Below, piece after piece: positions 21,885-31,538 of a DNA stretch of 64,000 nucleotides (positions are counted from its first letter, which is position 1; each line of letters starts with the position of its first letter). The DNA lies in assembly GCA_010356995.1 (NCBI GenBank), contig ML996688.1, positions 1,710,579 to 1,774,578 of the forward strand. Reading direction: 5' to 3'. Both the position numbers and the translations under genes were made by a program. The stretch is from Trichodelitschia bisporula. Lineage: Eukaryota; Ascomycota; Dothideomycetes; Phaeotrichales; Phaeotrichaceae. The notes beneath the pieces are model-generated. The model was given only the letters and a program-made list of their open reading frames with translations. It was not told where the DNA came from and ran no database searches.

Positions 21885-23141
21885 TCTGCTGCTGCTATCA
21901 GGGGAATAGAATCTATGTGAAGGGAAGATGTGATGACGACAGGGCACAAATGTCAGCAAATTCGAGCGGGGAAGGGCCGGTTCGCGGGGATTACGAGCGA
22001 TTGCGAATTCTTCACGCCGATCGGCTTCCCGGCCAGGCAAAGGTCTCGGGTAACCCAATTACAACAGCACTTGGCTTACGCTCTCTAGCGTATGCGATGA
22101 TTCTAATTGAGTCCTGTCTAGTGTTCATCATACAGCAAGCGAACTTGCTCTTTCCCGTCCCTTCAGTCGTCGTACAGAGGCACAGACCAAGGCTCATCCC
22201 GAAGAAATTGTAGCCGTCCTTCTTAGGCTTTTTAGCGGACAGGGGTACTAGGATCTTTTCGGTGGGGCTTTGGACGTCAGAGTACATCACATAATATGAC
22301 CCCACCTATTGCGACTCTCACGCGTCTGCTTTCCCTTTCTGCAACCTCCCAACGTCGTCTGTAGACGCCTATCCTCCACTGCCTGCTTCATGCCATCGTT
22401 GCATCATGACCGCCGAGCTGCTCTTAGGTAAGGTTACAAGCGTCGACTGCGCAGCTCTAGGGATCGCGCAATCTCGGCTTCTGCTTACGCCCAAAACCGA
22501 CATCCCTCCGAGTTGACGGCGTACATGGCTCGTATATGGCAAACGGCGTCCGGAAGGCACAGTGACGGTGGTGACATGTCTCATTTATGAGGCCCAAGGC
22601 GTATTTCCCGCTATGAAGTCATCCTTTGGACTATTTAACACCACGTGCTGATTCCCTTCGCAGGCTCCCTTCCTACCGGTAAACCTGTCAGCCGCACCCA
22701 GGCCACTATGATGAAGGTTACTGTTATCCCGGGAGTCTGTGCCGGTGGGAGATGTACTGAAGGACACAGTCGCGCAGTGATTCGTTCACGATGCTGGTGA
22801 AGTCTGGGGTTATGCTTAGAGGCATCCAATGAGCGCCAGTGTTGCGACCTCGTGTAGGTCCAACGTGGAGCGGCGCCATCCTGCGCATTACAACATCAGG
22901 CATGGTGGAGAAGGCAGTTCGCTGCGCCATTTCGATTGCCGCAATGGCTTGCAGTTCTGTCTGCAATGGCTTTAGAGTCTTACTGTGGATGCTCGCCGCG
23001 CCACTACGGAATGTCGTCTCTTCGTGTCCAAGCCGAGGGCGTGGAGATGCGTCCCATATATATTCCCCGCCATAGGATTCTAGTTGGTCTCCCGGGTAAG
23101 ACAAAACGTTCTCCATAGTCTATCGCTGGTTTCTCTGCACA
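21885..23141. other. Divergent intergenic region ADI1 / phytase-like gene
   Basis: 1257 bp upstream of both genes. A TATA-like tatatatt occurs near 23056, about 85 bp before the phytase-like start codon. A 130-codon open frame on the minus strand (22724-23116) has no recognisable similarity and is not called. Confidence 0.4.
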
Positions 23142-24837
23142 ATGCCTTCCTTCGTTCATGTTGTTGCGGTGGTTGCCGCCTTTTCAGTTTCGTTCTCGAA
23201 TGCGGTACCAACACAGCCGAATGAGACTGTCTCAAAGCCGGCCTTCGAGACGACATGTGGTGGTAAAAACTACGTCTACGATGGACTTGCAGGATACGGG
23301 TTTGTACCTCCCTCAAATGTGGACAAGTACGGCGACACAATTGGCGGATTCGGATCGTCCATTGCCATTAGCGGGTGGAAGAAGTCCGGCAAATCCTACA
23401 AGGGTACACTGTACGGCCTACCGGACCGGGGCTGGAACACCAATGGCTCTATCAACTTCATCCCTCGCGTACACAAGTTCGCCCTGACCTTCACTCCCAA
23501 TCCCGCCGCGTCCATCAGCAAGCCGGGCTCTCCCAACATCGACCTGAAGTACCAGGACACCATCTTGCTCAAGGGCCCAGATGGCACCCCTGCCACCGGC
23601 TTGGACGCCGACGTCGGAGGCGCGCTGAAGTACCCCGGCTTTCCGGACCTACCCGTCGCGACGTATACGGGCGACGGCTTCGGCGGTGCCGGTCCCGGCG
23701 GCAAGGCTATTCCGATCGACTCGGAAGGCATTGTCCTAACTTCCGACGGCGGGTTCTGGATCAGCGACGAGTATGGCCCGTATGTGTACAAATTCGATGC
23801 CTCGGGCAAGATGACCAAGGCCATCCGTCCGCCCAATGCGATCCTGCCGCTGCGCAATGGCACGGTCAGCTTCAATGCCAATACCGCGCCGCGCTCGGAT
23901 CCGAAGCGCAAGACTATCCCGGCGAACCCCACGCAGGGCCGCCAGAACAACCAGGGCTTTGAGGGGTTGACTACTGCTCCCAAGGGCGAGACGCTTTATG
24001 TTTTGCTCCAGTCTGCCGCTTTCCAGGAAGGTCCGTGAAATCGATTATCAAAAGTGGATCATGCTGATATTGGTCCAGGCGGTGCCAATGCTTCGACGCG
24101 TTTCAACACCCGCTTCCTCAAGTACTCCATCAAGGACAGTAAGAAGGACCCGGAGTTGCAGGCCGAGTATGTCGTCCAGCTTCCCATCTTCAAGGACGCC
24201 TCGAATGCGACCAAGGTCGCTGCTCAGTCGGAAGTGCACTACATCTCCGACACGCAATTCCTGATCTTGGCTCGAGATTCCGGTAACGGTCACGGGCAGT
24301 CCGGTTCCAAGTCCCTGTACCGTCACGCAGATATCTTTGATATCACCAAGGCGACCAACATCAAGGGCACCTACGATGCGTTCAATCAGTCGATTGCCAG
24401 CATCAATGGCGCGTTGAAGACGGGCATCACGCCCGCAACTTACTGCTCGTTCCTCGACTTCAACCTCAACTCCGAGCTGAACAAGTTCGGCGTGCATAAC
24501 GGCGGGGCGCAGGATGCGGGCCTTCTGAATGAGAAGTGGGAGGGTTTAGCGCTGCTTCCCGTCATTGGTGAGGACAAGCAGGGCAAGCGGGACGGGAAGG
24601 GCAAGGACAAGGAGGATGGTGATGAGTACTACCTGTTCTCGCTCTCCGATAATGACTTCATCACTCAGAATGGTATGTAATGAGAGTGTTTTGGAGGTGG
24701 ACGCAGCTAACGGTTCCGTAGGCAAGATTGATGGAGGCAAGATCTCGTACGCCGATGCCAGCGGCTTCAGTCTTGACAACCAGGCGCTGGTTTTCAAGGT
24801 AACTATTCCGAAGGGCTCGAAGCCTCTGAAGTCCTAG
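23142..24837 (+). CDS. Secreted esterase-like phytase-domain protein
   Basis: Three exons (23142-24030, 24079-24672, 24722-24837) give 532 residues. A signal peptide covers residues ~1-21 (MPSFVHVVAVVAAFSVSFSNA). The mature part fits the 'esterase-like activity of phytase' family (PF13449): a beta-propeller-like protein with GLPDRGWNTNG, the IDSEGIVL...GGFWISDEYGPY motif and NQGFEGLT, then LFSLSDNDFITQNG near the end. Both introns split a Gly codon after its first base, so the junctions are consistent. It is presumably secreted or wall-bound and acts on phosphorylated or esterified substrates; the true substrate is not established for most members. The gene next to it encodes another secreted hydrolase. 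Confidence 0.85.
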
Positions 24838-25431
24838 GGCTGTGTTGCTTCATTTGGAGGGTCTAAATGTCCGGTATGAGCGGTTCTGTTGGATAGCACT
24901 TTAGTAATGTGGTAATGTTTGACTCCGAAGGCTCAGCCAATTCACCAAGGCTGATATCTAAGATGCTCCTGTGGATAAGTCCATTCAGCAAAGCCTTACA
25001 TAAAAACCCCTCTCGCGAGCAAGTCCAGCAGCAAAGCTACGGGTACCTATTCCACATTCCATTTGCAGGCTGCAACACGTGGACATCCAGTACGGGTACG
25101 GTAAAACCCGTCCCATTTCCGCGCCCCCGCGGATCGACACCCAATCCCCCGAACCACCAATCGGCACCTCCGAACCCCTCCCATGCGCCCGGGCCGTGCA
25201 TGCGACCGTCTAACCCAGCTTCCCGTCTGGATCATAGCCCGAAGCCGCACCCCTGTTGGTGTTCCATCGGCTCAGCTGCGGGGGACCAATCAGCGCCCAG
25301 CACAGCCATCTGGCAGCAAGGCGCGGCTGAAGACACTCAGCCTACGATCAACGCGGTACATAACCCGGCGGACCTCACATCTCCGCAATAGCACAAGGCC
25401 AAGTCCCTCGTTTCTTTACCCCACGAGCACA
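24838..25431. other. Intergenic region before the S1/P1 nuclease gene
   Basis: About 590 bp; contains the 3' flank of the phytase-like gene and the nuclease promoter. A long open frame here is C-rich low-information sequence and is not called. Confidence 0.4.
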
Positions 25432-26390
25432 ATGCGCCCCACTCTCCTGCTCGCTGCGCTCGGCCCCCTCCCCACAGCCCTAGCCTGGGGCGCGCTGGGG
25501 CACTCCACCGTCGCACTCATCGCGCAAGCACTCATCAAGCCGGAAACACAGACCTGGGCGCAAGGCGTACTGGCCAACAAGAACAGCACCTACCTCGCCG
25601 ACGTCGCGAACTGGGCCGATTCATACCGGTCCACCTCAGCGGGCGCATTCTCGAGTCCTTACCACTACATCGACGCAGAAGATTCACCGCCGCATAACTG
25701 CAGCGTGGATTTTGAGCGGGATTGCGGGCCGGGGGGGTGTGTCGTTGCTGCTATTGCGAATTACGTGAGTTGGCTCTCGAAGGCGGCGGGGCAAGGCTGA
25801 TAGGGTCAGACGACGCGCGTGCAAGACTCGACACTCCCCAGCATCGAGCGCGACCACGCCCTGCGCTTCGTCGTGCACTTCGTCGGGGACATCCACCAGC
25901 CGCTGCACTGCGAAGCGCTTGAGAAGGGCGGCAACGGGATCAAAGTGACCTTCAACGGGTCCTCCACGAACCTGCACCACGTGTGGGACAGCAACATCGC
26001 CGAGAAACTGATCGGAGGGTTTAATACCACTTATGCTGCTAAATGGATGGCGCAGTTGGTGCCTGCACTGCAGACTGGGGTGTATGCTGCGCAGACGAAG
26101 GGTTGGACGAAGGGGTTGAGTGTGGGGAAGGCGAAGGAGGCGGCGCTGTTGTGGGCGGGGGAGGCGAATGGGGAGGTTTGTACGGCGGTTATGCCGCAGG
26201 GTGTTGATGCGGTGGAGACGGGCGATTTGGCGGGGAAGTATTATACGGGGACGGCGCCGGTGGTGCAGGAGCAGATTGCGAAGGGTGAGTTTGGAGCGTT
26301 GGTTTTTCTGGATGCGGGCTAATTCGTGCAGCGGGGTATCGGCTTGCGGCGTGGTTGGATTTGATTGCGACGGGATGTACGGCATTGTAG
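25432..26390 (+). CDS. Secreted S1/P1-type zinc nuclease
   Basis: Three exons (25432-25764, 25810-26284, 26332-26390) give 288 residues, the usual size. The signal peptide ends before WGALGH, so the mature protein begins with Trp, whose amino group is a zinc ligand in P1 nuclease. Further zinc ligands are visible in the YHYID region, the HFVGDIHQPLH motif and NLHHVWD. Several NxS/T sequons and Cys pairs fit a glycosylated, disulfide-bonded extracellular enzyme that degrades single-stranded DNA and RNA and removes 3' phosphates. Introns are 45 and 47 nt; the last exon encodes GYRLAAWLDLIATG, canonical for the family. Likely used for scavenging phosphate and nucleosides outside the cell. Confidence 0.92.
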
Positions 26391-27438
26391 AGGGGCGGGT
26401 ATTAGGAGTGGGTTTTGGTCGGGTAATCGGATGGGGCCGCGATAAGGGACGAGGCCGGGTTGTACATGCGAGGACGATATTCCGGCTCATCGGGCTATTC
26501 TGGGGAAACATTGGATATCCGAGTAAACGCGGGCCTTCAAGCCCGAGATGCTGTCGAAGCTACAATATGCTAAGCTTCCTTGCCGGGGAATCATGTGCGC
26601 TTCTTGATATTGCGGTACGCAAAATTGATGTTGCTAATTCCGTATTCCGTGGACCTAGATTAACGATCAGCATCCGCTCCAGTTCCTGGCGCCCGGAACA
26701 GTCCAGACGTCGCTCCTTGCCGGGCCGGAAGAGTCGAGCAATATATACACGATAAAGTGGAGATGCAAAGTCGTCGAGAGTGTGGAGTCTTAGTTCTGGA
26801 CTCGAAAAATAGCCACAAAGCCAAGCGCCACTCGAAACGGCGCGGCCCGCATCGACGCCCCACGCCTCAACACCAACGTCGCGCCATCATGGCAACCCGG
26901 CATACAACTCATGATGCCCGCGCTGCTCAGTCTGCGAACACAGCCTTTTCCTGTGCGAAACAACCCTCCGAGTAGAGCCTCTAGCAATAACCCCCGCCCC
27001 AGATCGCCATTTCCAACGCCAAATACTCGTCAATCCAACCACCAAGCCCGTCAATCCAACCCCAAAACCCCATAAACATCTCTCCCGTTTCAACGTCGCC
27101 AATCCTTCCCATTTCCCATAATATGTCCTACTCATATGCCTAGCTGTTACTACTCACTTTCCCCAGATCCCGCAGCAATATACGTGACGCACGGGCATCC
27201 AACCACTCAAAATACCTGTCAAATTTGATCTTGATTCATGCGTACTGCGCCCAGGGTGCACACTATATCTACACCACGAGCGCCAGACGCTAAAATAACG
27301 ACATCAACAATCACAGTTCCATTCTTTAGTTCAGCCTCACCGTTCTCAGCAGCCTCATTTGTTCCCGCAAGACTTCGTCTGTTTCTTCTTCAAACCTACA
27401 CACTTTTTCCATCCACCAGTCCCCGCCAAATAACCACC
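26391..27438. other. Intergenic, no gene seen
   Basis: About 1 kb between the nuclease gene and the cysteine-rich secreted protein gene. I find no convincing coding, RNA or repeat signal; the last 200 bp presumably carry the promoter of the next gene. Confidence 0.4.
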
Positions 27439-27807
27439 ATGCGCTTCATCGCCATTCTCGCTCTCCTTCCCCTCATGGCTTACGCCCTCCCCAACGTCCG
27501 TCCCCTCCCTCCCCTCCAAACCCCCATAAAACTAACACGCCCCCAGCCCACTCAAACCCCCCAAATCGGCGCCGCCTTCGCCTGCACCACGCACTCCGAC
27601 TGCGCCGTCAAAAACCGTCCCAACTGCTGCGGCCATCAAGACGTATGCGCGCACCAGTCCGCCGTTTTCAGCGAGAACCCGAACTGCGCGGGCAGGATGT
27701 CTGTGTGCGGTTTCGTGAAGATCGCGGCGTGTGAATGCCGGAATGGGGCGTGTGCGGCGGCAAGGCCGGTGATGGGGAGTGCGGGAGGGAGTGAGAGTCC
27801 AGTGTAG
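27439..27807 (+). CDS. Small cysteine-rich secreted protein
   Basis: Intron-less, 122 residues. Signal peptide at residues 1-17 (MRFIAILALLPLMAYAL), then a Pro-rich spacer (~18-45), then a domain with ten cysteines between residues ~49 and 103, including adjacent NCC and the AACEC pair, suggesting five disulfides. The tail is Gly/Ser-rich. The start was chosen because it gives a clean signal peptide and follows a typical caccATG context. No named family is recognised; size, secretion signal and Cys content fit effector-like or antimicrobial small secreted proteins. It ends just before the tRNA-bearing tandem repeat. Confidence 0.75.
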   Translation: MRFIAILALLPLMAYALPNVRPLPPLQTPIKLTRPQPTQTPQIGAAFACTTHSDCAVKNRPNCCGHQDVCAHQSAVFSENPNCAGRMSVCGFVKIAACECRNGACAAARPVMGSAGGSESPV

Positions 27808-28077
27808 GGGGGATTATGGCGAGATATTGAGGTTCGACGGCGTGGCTGAGGGGGGAGATATACTGTAGGATCATCGCATTTTTGCTAGCTGAACGGCATG
27901 ACGTGCCTTTTTCCATACCAGTCCCCGTCCGCACGAACCTGGACAGCCACAGCTACCGCTACGCCTGGACGCTCGCCCCTTCCCTCCTCCACTGTCTCCG
28001 GTTTGCCCCTTCCCCCCTTACAAGCCCACACTCTCACCTCTCTATATGCCGGCCGCTTTCATCTCCTTCCATCAAGC

Positions 28078-28149
28078 AGCCGGATGGCGCAACAGAGGCT
28101 CGCCGCGCTCACTCCTCGGAGGTCGTTGGATCAACACCAACTTCGGCTA
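28078..28149 (+). tRNA. Initiator-tRNA-like gene, copy 1, anticodon CAC
   Basis: Exactly 72 nt with canonical arm lengths. Acceptor stem AGCCGGA/TTCGGCT pairs fully (one G-U), the T stem GTTGG/CCAAC is perfect, the anticodon stem CCGCG/CTCGG has one mismatch and the D stem one mismatch. Loop CTCACTC puts CAC in the anticodon. Initiator features are kept: A1-U72, A54 and A60. A T6 run at 28152-28157 is a good Pol III terminator. The anticodon-stem G-C triplet of true initiators is missing. It may be a decaying iMet paralogue or a diverged tRNA; a scanner would probably label it Val-CAC or pseudo. Confidence 0.5.
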
Positions 28150-28409
28150 TATTTTTTGGCCCTTTTTGGGCTTTTCGGGCCTTTTCTTTGGGCACCGAGG
28201 ATACTGGAAGTTGGGACGGGCAGACGATAGATGAGATCGGGGGAGGTAGTGTAGAATCGCTTTTCGTGCTGCTGAGCAGCGACATGTGTGATGCTATGTC
28301 GGTCGCCGTCCACACCTGCACGTACCCGAGCAGCCACGCCCACAGCCACACCGCCTCCCCCTTTCGAAACTCCGCAGTTTGCCCTTCGTTCAATTCCCTC
28401 CTATCAATA

Positions 28410-28481
28410 GTTGTTGTGGCGTAGCGGAAGCGTAGCGGGTTCATAACCCGGGGGACGGTGGATCAAAACCACCTTCAGCCC
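28410..28481 (+). pseudogene. Initiator tRNA-Met-like copy 2, anticodon CAT, acceptor stem decayed
   Basis: The D arm (AGCGGAA loop), anticodon arm (loop TTCATAA, anticodon CAT, stem with GGG/CCC) and T arm (GGTGG/CCACC) look like fungal initiator tRNA-Met. The acceptor stem (28410-28416 with 28474-28480) has at least four mismatches, so a functional tRNA is unlikely. A T5 run follows at 28482-28486. Confidence 0.55.
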
Positions 28482-28756
28482 TTTTTGGAGTCTTTTAGAC
28501 TTTTCTTTGGAGTGTCGAGAATGTTTTGGGCTGGAATGGACGGGCGGTAGGCTGGACTGGAGGGGGCGTACTGAAGGATACCGCTTTTTTGACAGTTGAA
28601 GGGCGTGATGTGCCGGTTTTTATGCCAGTCTTCCACACCCGCCACTCATTCCTTCCCCCGTTCTTCCCTCCTTCCCGCCAGCACTCCCCCGCCACCCCCA
28701 CAAGGCCACACTCTCGGTCTTTACACACCGACGGCTTCAATCACTCCCCATCAAGC

Positions 28757-28828
28757 AGCTGAATTGTGCAGCGGAAGCGCGCCCAGCTCACACCTGGGAG
28801 GACGGTGGATCGAAACCACCTTTGGCTA
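28757..28828 (+). tRNA. Initiator-tRNA-like gene, copy 3, anticodon CAC, fully paired
   Basis: 72 nt with every stem intact: acceptor AGCTGAA/TTTGGCT (two G-U), D stem GTGC/GCGC, anticodon stem CCCAG/CTGGG, T stem GGTGG/CCACC. The D loop AGCGGAA and T loop ATCGAAA are those of fungal initiator tRNA, with A1-U72, A54 and A60. Loop CTCACAC gives anticodon CAC instead of CAT. The internal promoter boxes are present (B box GGATCGAAACC), and a T6 terminator lies at 28831-28836. Alternatives: a functional paralogue with changed decoding, or a pseudogene that by chance kept pairing. Confidence 0.55.
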
Positions 28829-29099
28829 GCTTTTTTGGAGACTTTCGGGGTTTTCTTTGAGTGCGGAGGCTGTTTGGAGTTGGAATGGGTGTAGATGGGG
28901 CTGGGCTGTGTCGGAGAGCGATGGGTGGTGGAGGAATTGCGTGGGAGGGTGGGTTAAGGGTGGACTAGGATGCAGGGTCAGAGGTGGAAGAATATTTACA
29001 GTCCCTGACAATACGGTGCCTTGACGATATGCACGGCCGTATCTCAGGAAACCTTAATCCCATCAGCAAAGCCAGCAAGACCATCGAATCACTCACCCG

Positions 29100-30011
29100 C
29101 TAAACAACCCACACCCCCCTCGCCTTAACACAAACCGTCCCATCCAACCTCTCCGCCGCCCCCTCGACAACATACTCCCTCCCCCCCTTAACCACCTCCT
29201 CCGCCTTCCCGCCCCAAAACCAACCAAACCAGCCCCGTCCCACCTTCTCCGTAAGATCCTTCTCCCTCTCCAACCCCAGGTCCACGCTCCCCTTCCCGTT
29301 CTCCCCTCCCTCCCCGGGCGGCAGGACCTTAAACCGCAACGCATAAAAATCCCTCGCATTCTTCGGCTTCACATACGTAAGCCCCAGATGCTTCGGTTCC
29401 GGCGGCGTGTCCCCAAGGAACGTCTCCGCTTCCCTCCCTTCCTTACGGCCCTGAACCCACTGCACCCCCCTGCCCATCCCCTCCACCAAAACCGTCGCAA
29501 CGCCCCCGCCATGCGCAAGGCCAGGCCACCCGCTCATCCCCCCGCCCACCCAAAACACCACAACGCCCTCCCCGCGCTCCCCAGACCAGAATACCCGTCG
29601 CTCGCCCAACCCCGCGACACCGGCTAGCGTCTCGCCGACTAAGCGTCCCGCGCTGCTCCAGGGCACGGTGAGCTCTTCCCATCGGCCTTCGGCCTCTTCG
29701 GCACGCAGGCGCTGGACGAAGGGCAGGCTGTCGAGGCGCGTGTGCAGCTCTGCGAGGTCGGCTAGGTGTTGTGGTGTGCCAGGCAGAGCGAGAGGCGAGG
29801 GGCGGATGATGCGCGAGGCGATGGTCCCAGATGTCCAGCCTAGGCTGAGGAAGAGGGCTGCGTAGGCGAGGGGGCGGAGGAGGGAGCGGCGGGGTTTGGG
29901 TGGAGGGGAAATCGGTGCGGTGGCTGAGGTTGAGGTCGGGCGGTGGAGACGCGGGTGAGATTTGAGAGGGCGGAGGAGGGTGGGAGTGTGGGGACGTAGT
30001 CGTGGTGGCAT
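29100..30011 (-). CDS. Mitochondrial hotdog thioesterase-like protein
   Basis: Intron-less, 303 residues from MPPRLRPHTP. The N-terminal ~45 residues are rich in Arg, Pro, Ser and Thr with almost no acidic residues, fitting a mitochondrial presequence; a hydrophobic segment follows (LLRPLAYAALFLSLGWTSG, ~50-68). The C-terminal half resembles the 4HBT hotdog domain of fungal UPF0644-type proteins, with GWPGLAHGGGVATVLVEG and LGLTYVKPKNARDFYALR. Family members are predicted acyl-CoA thioesterases; activity here is inferred. The frame is open further upstream to 30128, but that extension is a Thr-repeat, so the shorter start is preferred. Confidence 0.75.
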   Translation of the reverse strand: MPPRLRPHTPTLLRPLKSHPRLHRPTSTSATAPISPPPKPRRSLLRPLAYAALFLSLGWTSGTIASRIIRPSPLALPGTPQHLADLAELHTRLDSLPFVQRLRAEEAEGRWEELTVPWSSAGRLVGETLAGVAGLGERRVFWSGERGEGVVVFWVGGGMSGWPGLAHGGGVATVLVEGMGRGVQWVQGRKEGREAETFLGDTPPEPKHLGLTYVKPKNARDFYALRFKVLPPGEGGENGKGSVDLGLEREKDLTEKVGRGWFGWFWGGKAEEVVKGGREYVVEGAAERLDGTVCVKARGVWVV

Positions 30012-31252
30012 TGTGGTGGTTATGGTTGTGGTTGTGGTTTGGATTGTGATGCCGAGGGCCGTCAATGTCGTGAAGTCGTCGAGAGAGTGGTGAGGCAACA
30101 AGGCTGCAGTGCCAAGATATATAATCACGTGACAGAAAGGTTGGAAATGTAGCTACTTGCTTAATTGACTTCCATTGTCTTCACCTTAACATCCTGAATC
30201 TCATTCCTGCTCTCCATACTTGCCATGGACGAGAAGATTGAGTTCAGAACGGTGTGGCTGGACTAAAGTTTAGGTGTGGCCCCGCTTCCGTTGGGCGGCG
30301 GCGGTTAGCGTAAGCGCCATTAGCCTTGGCTATGACGTCGATTAAAATGAGAGTGAGGGGTTTGAAACAAAGAGCGACTTGGGGGAAATTGTTTTGGATA
30401 GAAGGAGCTATGAGAAGTGCCAGTTCATTCCAGAAAGGAAGGCCTTGCGTCGATCGTGACTGCTTTTGGGCGCGGCCTAATTCGCGTGTGACTACTTTGG
30501 GGATGCTCATGTGGCAGGATGAGGTTGCTTTGGGCACGAGTTCTCATGCGGGTTGGGAGGGGCTGGTGCTGAGAGAGAGGGTCCGGAAAAACGGCGCGGA
30601 ATCAAGCTTTTCGCACCAAGTGGGTGGGATGCGTTGTTTTCGACGATACGTCCAGTTGCCCCTCACTCACCGTCCGAATTTGGCGATGCATGTCTGAAGT
30701 TCCAACTTCAGGGATCACAGAAAGGGTAATGCGTGGCTGAGTTCCAACTTCGAAATCCAAGCGGCGCGATGCATGTCTCAGTTCCAACTTCAGGTTCCTG
30801 GAAGTCGGTGAATTCCCACAAACTAGGCCAATGGCCGGTGCTGAGCCACAAGTCTCAATCCCAGAAGGCGATGGACCCTCATGAACCAGACCGCAGACCG
30901 CTGTCGACGAACCACGCATCTCAATCCCTCCGCAGTGGAGAGATATCGCAAGCCGTGCAACTGACCCACCGGTCCGGTCCGTCCAATCCATAGACAGGAA
31001 GAAGTAAACATCGAAACATGGTCAAATCACAGTGCAAAAGCTTCAGCAGGTCATTCATCCATTCTCTAGACACATCTAGGACGCGCTCCCTCCTCCACCA
31101 TGATTAACCCATCGCATCGCAAAACACCGCACGACAGGCAGAAAAACGCAGCAGGCATCATCCACAACAAAACAAGGGTATCGAATAGCACCACCTCTCT
31201 CATCCCTTCGTCTCCTCAATCAAACGCCTATCGCTACACCCGTCTCATCAGC
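30012..31252. other. Intergenic with short direct repeats
   Basis: 1.2 kb between two minus-strand genes. Around 30685-30800 a ~41-44-bp degenerate repeat is present. Nothing else is seen. Confidence 0.45.
30685..30800. repeat. Degenerate short tandem repeat with gttccaacttc core
   Basis: Three copies start near 30685, 30730 and 30768, each with a (g)atgc-tg-ct-(a)gttccaacttc core. The first and third share gcgatgcatgtct. Weaker related pieces may continue to about 30930. Confidence 0.55.
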
Positions 31253-31538
31253 CTATATGACACTACGGTGGGTGGTAGAATGGTGCGTGCCATGGCGGGC
31301 GCGAGTGCGGCGACGACCGCTCCGACCGCAGGTCAGGCAGCTGATGATGATGTCGAAGACGGACACGAAGGCGTTGACGATGGCGTGCAGGACCGCGCCG
31401 ATGGCGTTGACGATGGCCATGAGGCAGTTGCCGATGGCGCGGAAGACGCCCTTGATCTGTGGCGGGGGTTAGCAGATGCTCAATTTATTAACAGTAGAAA
31501 GTAGAAGGCCGACGTACGCAAGAAACGACGGCGCCCAT
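31253..31538 (-). CDS. Conserved small cysteine-containing protein of 74 residues
   Basis: Two exons on the minus strand: 31538-31518 (MGAVVSC) and 31456-31253, with a 61-nt intron containing ctaac before the acceptor. The product begins MGAVVSCIKGVFRAIGNCLM, has a hydrophobic amphipathic stretch with repeating AIVNAI/AIVNAF units to residue ~45, then IISCLTCGR and a basic Arg/His tail. This arrangement is typical of a widespread fungal family of very short proteins of unknown function. The N-terminal MG followed by Cys-7 suggests possible N-myristoylation and palmitoylation, hence membrane association; that is inference. Confidence 0.8.

Larger units (their letters stand above)
27815..28870 (+). 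repeat. Three tandem units of about 340 bp, each with an initiator-tRNA-like gene
   Basis: Three successive units share the same order: a G-rich box near a gggggag core, a cgcattttt or cgctttttt box followed by a gtgatgtgcc or gacgtgcc stretch, a C-rich stretch ending in tcaagcagc or tcaatag, a 72-nt tRNA-like sequence, a T5-T6 Pol III terminator, and a final ttttcttt box. tRNA-like starts are at 28078, 28410 and 28757, a period of 332 and 347 bp. The units have diverged strongly outside the tRNA part, so the triplication is old. Confidence 0.75.

Noticed and set aside
22724-23116. Minus-strand open frame of 130 codons in the ADI1/phytase-like intergenic region
   Set aside because: No family similarity, and it covers the promoter and TATA-like box of the phytase-like gene. 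Kept only as a weak possibility.
24909-25391. Plus-strand open frame of 160 codons before the nuclease gene
   Set aside because: Pro/Ser-rich low-information product, no homology, overlaps the expected promoter.
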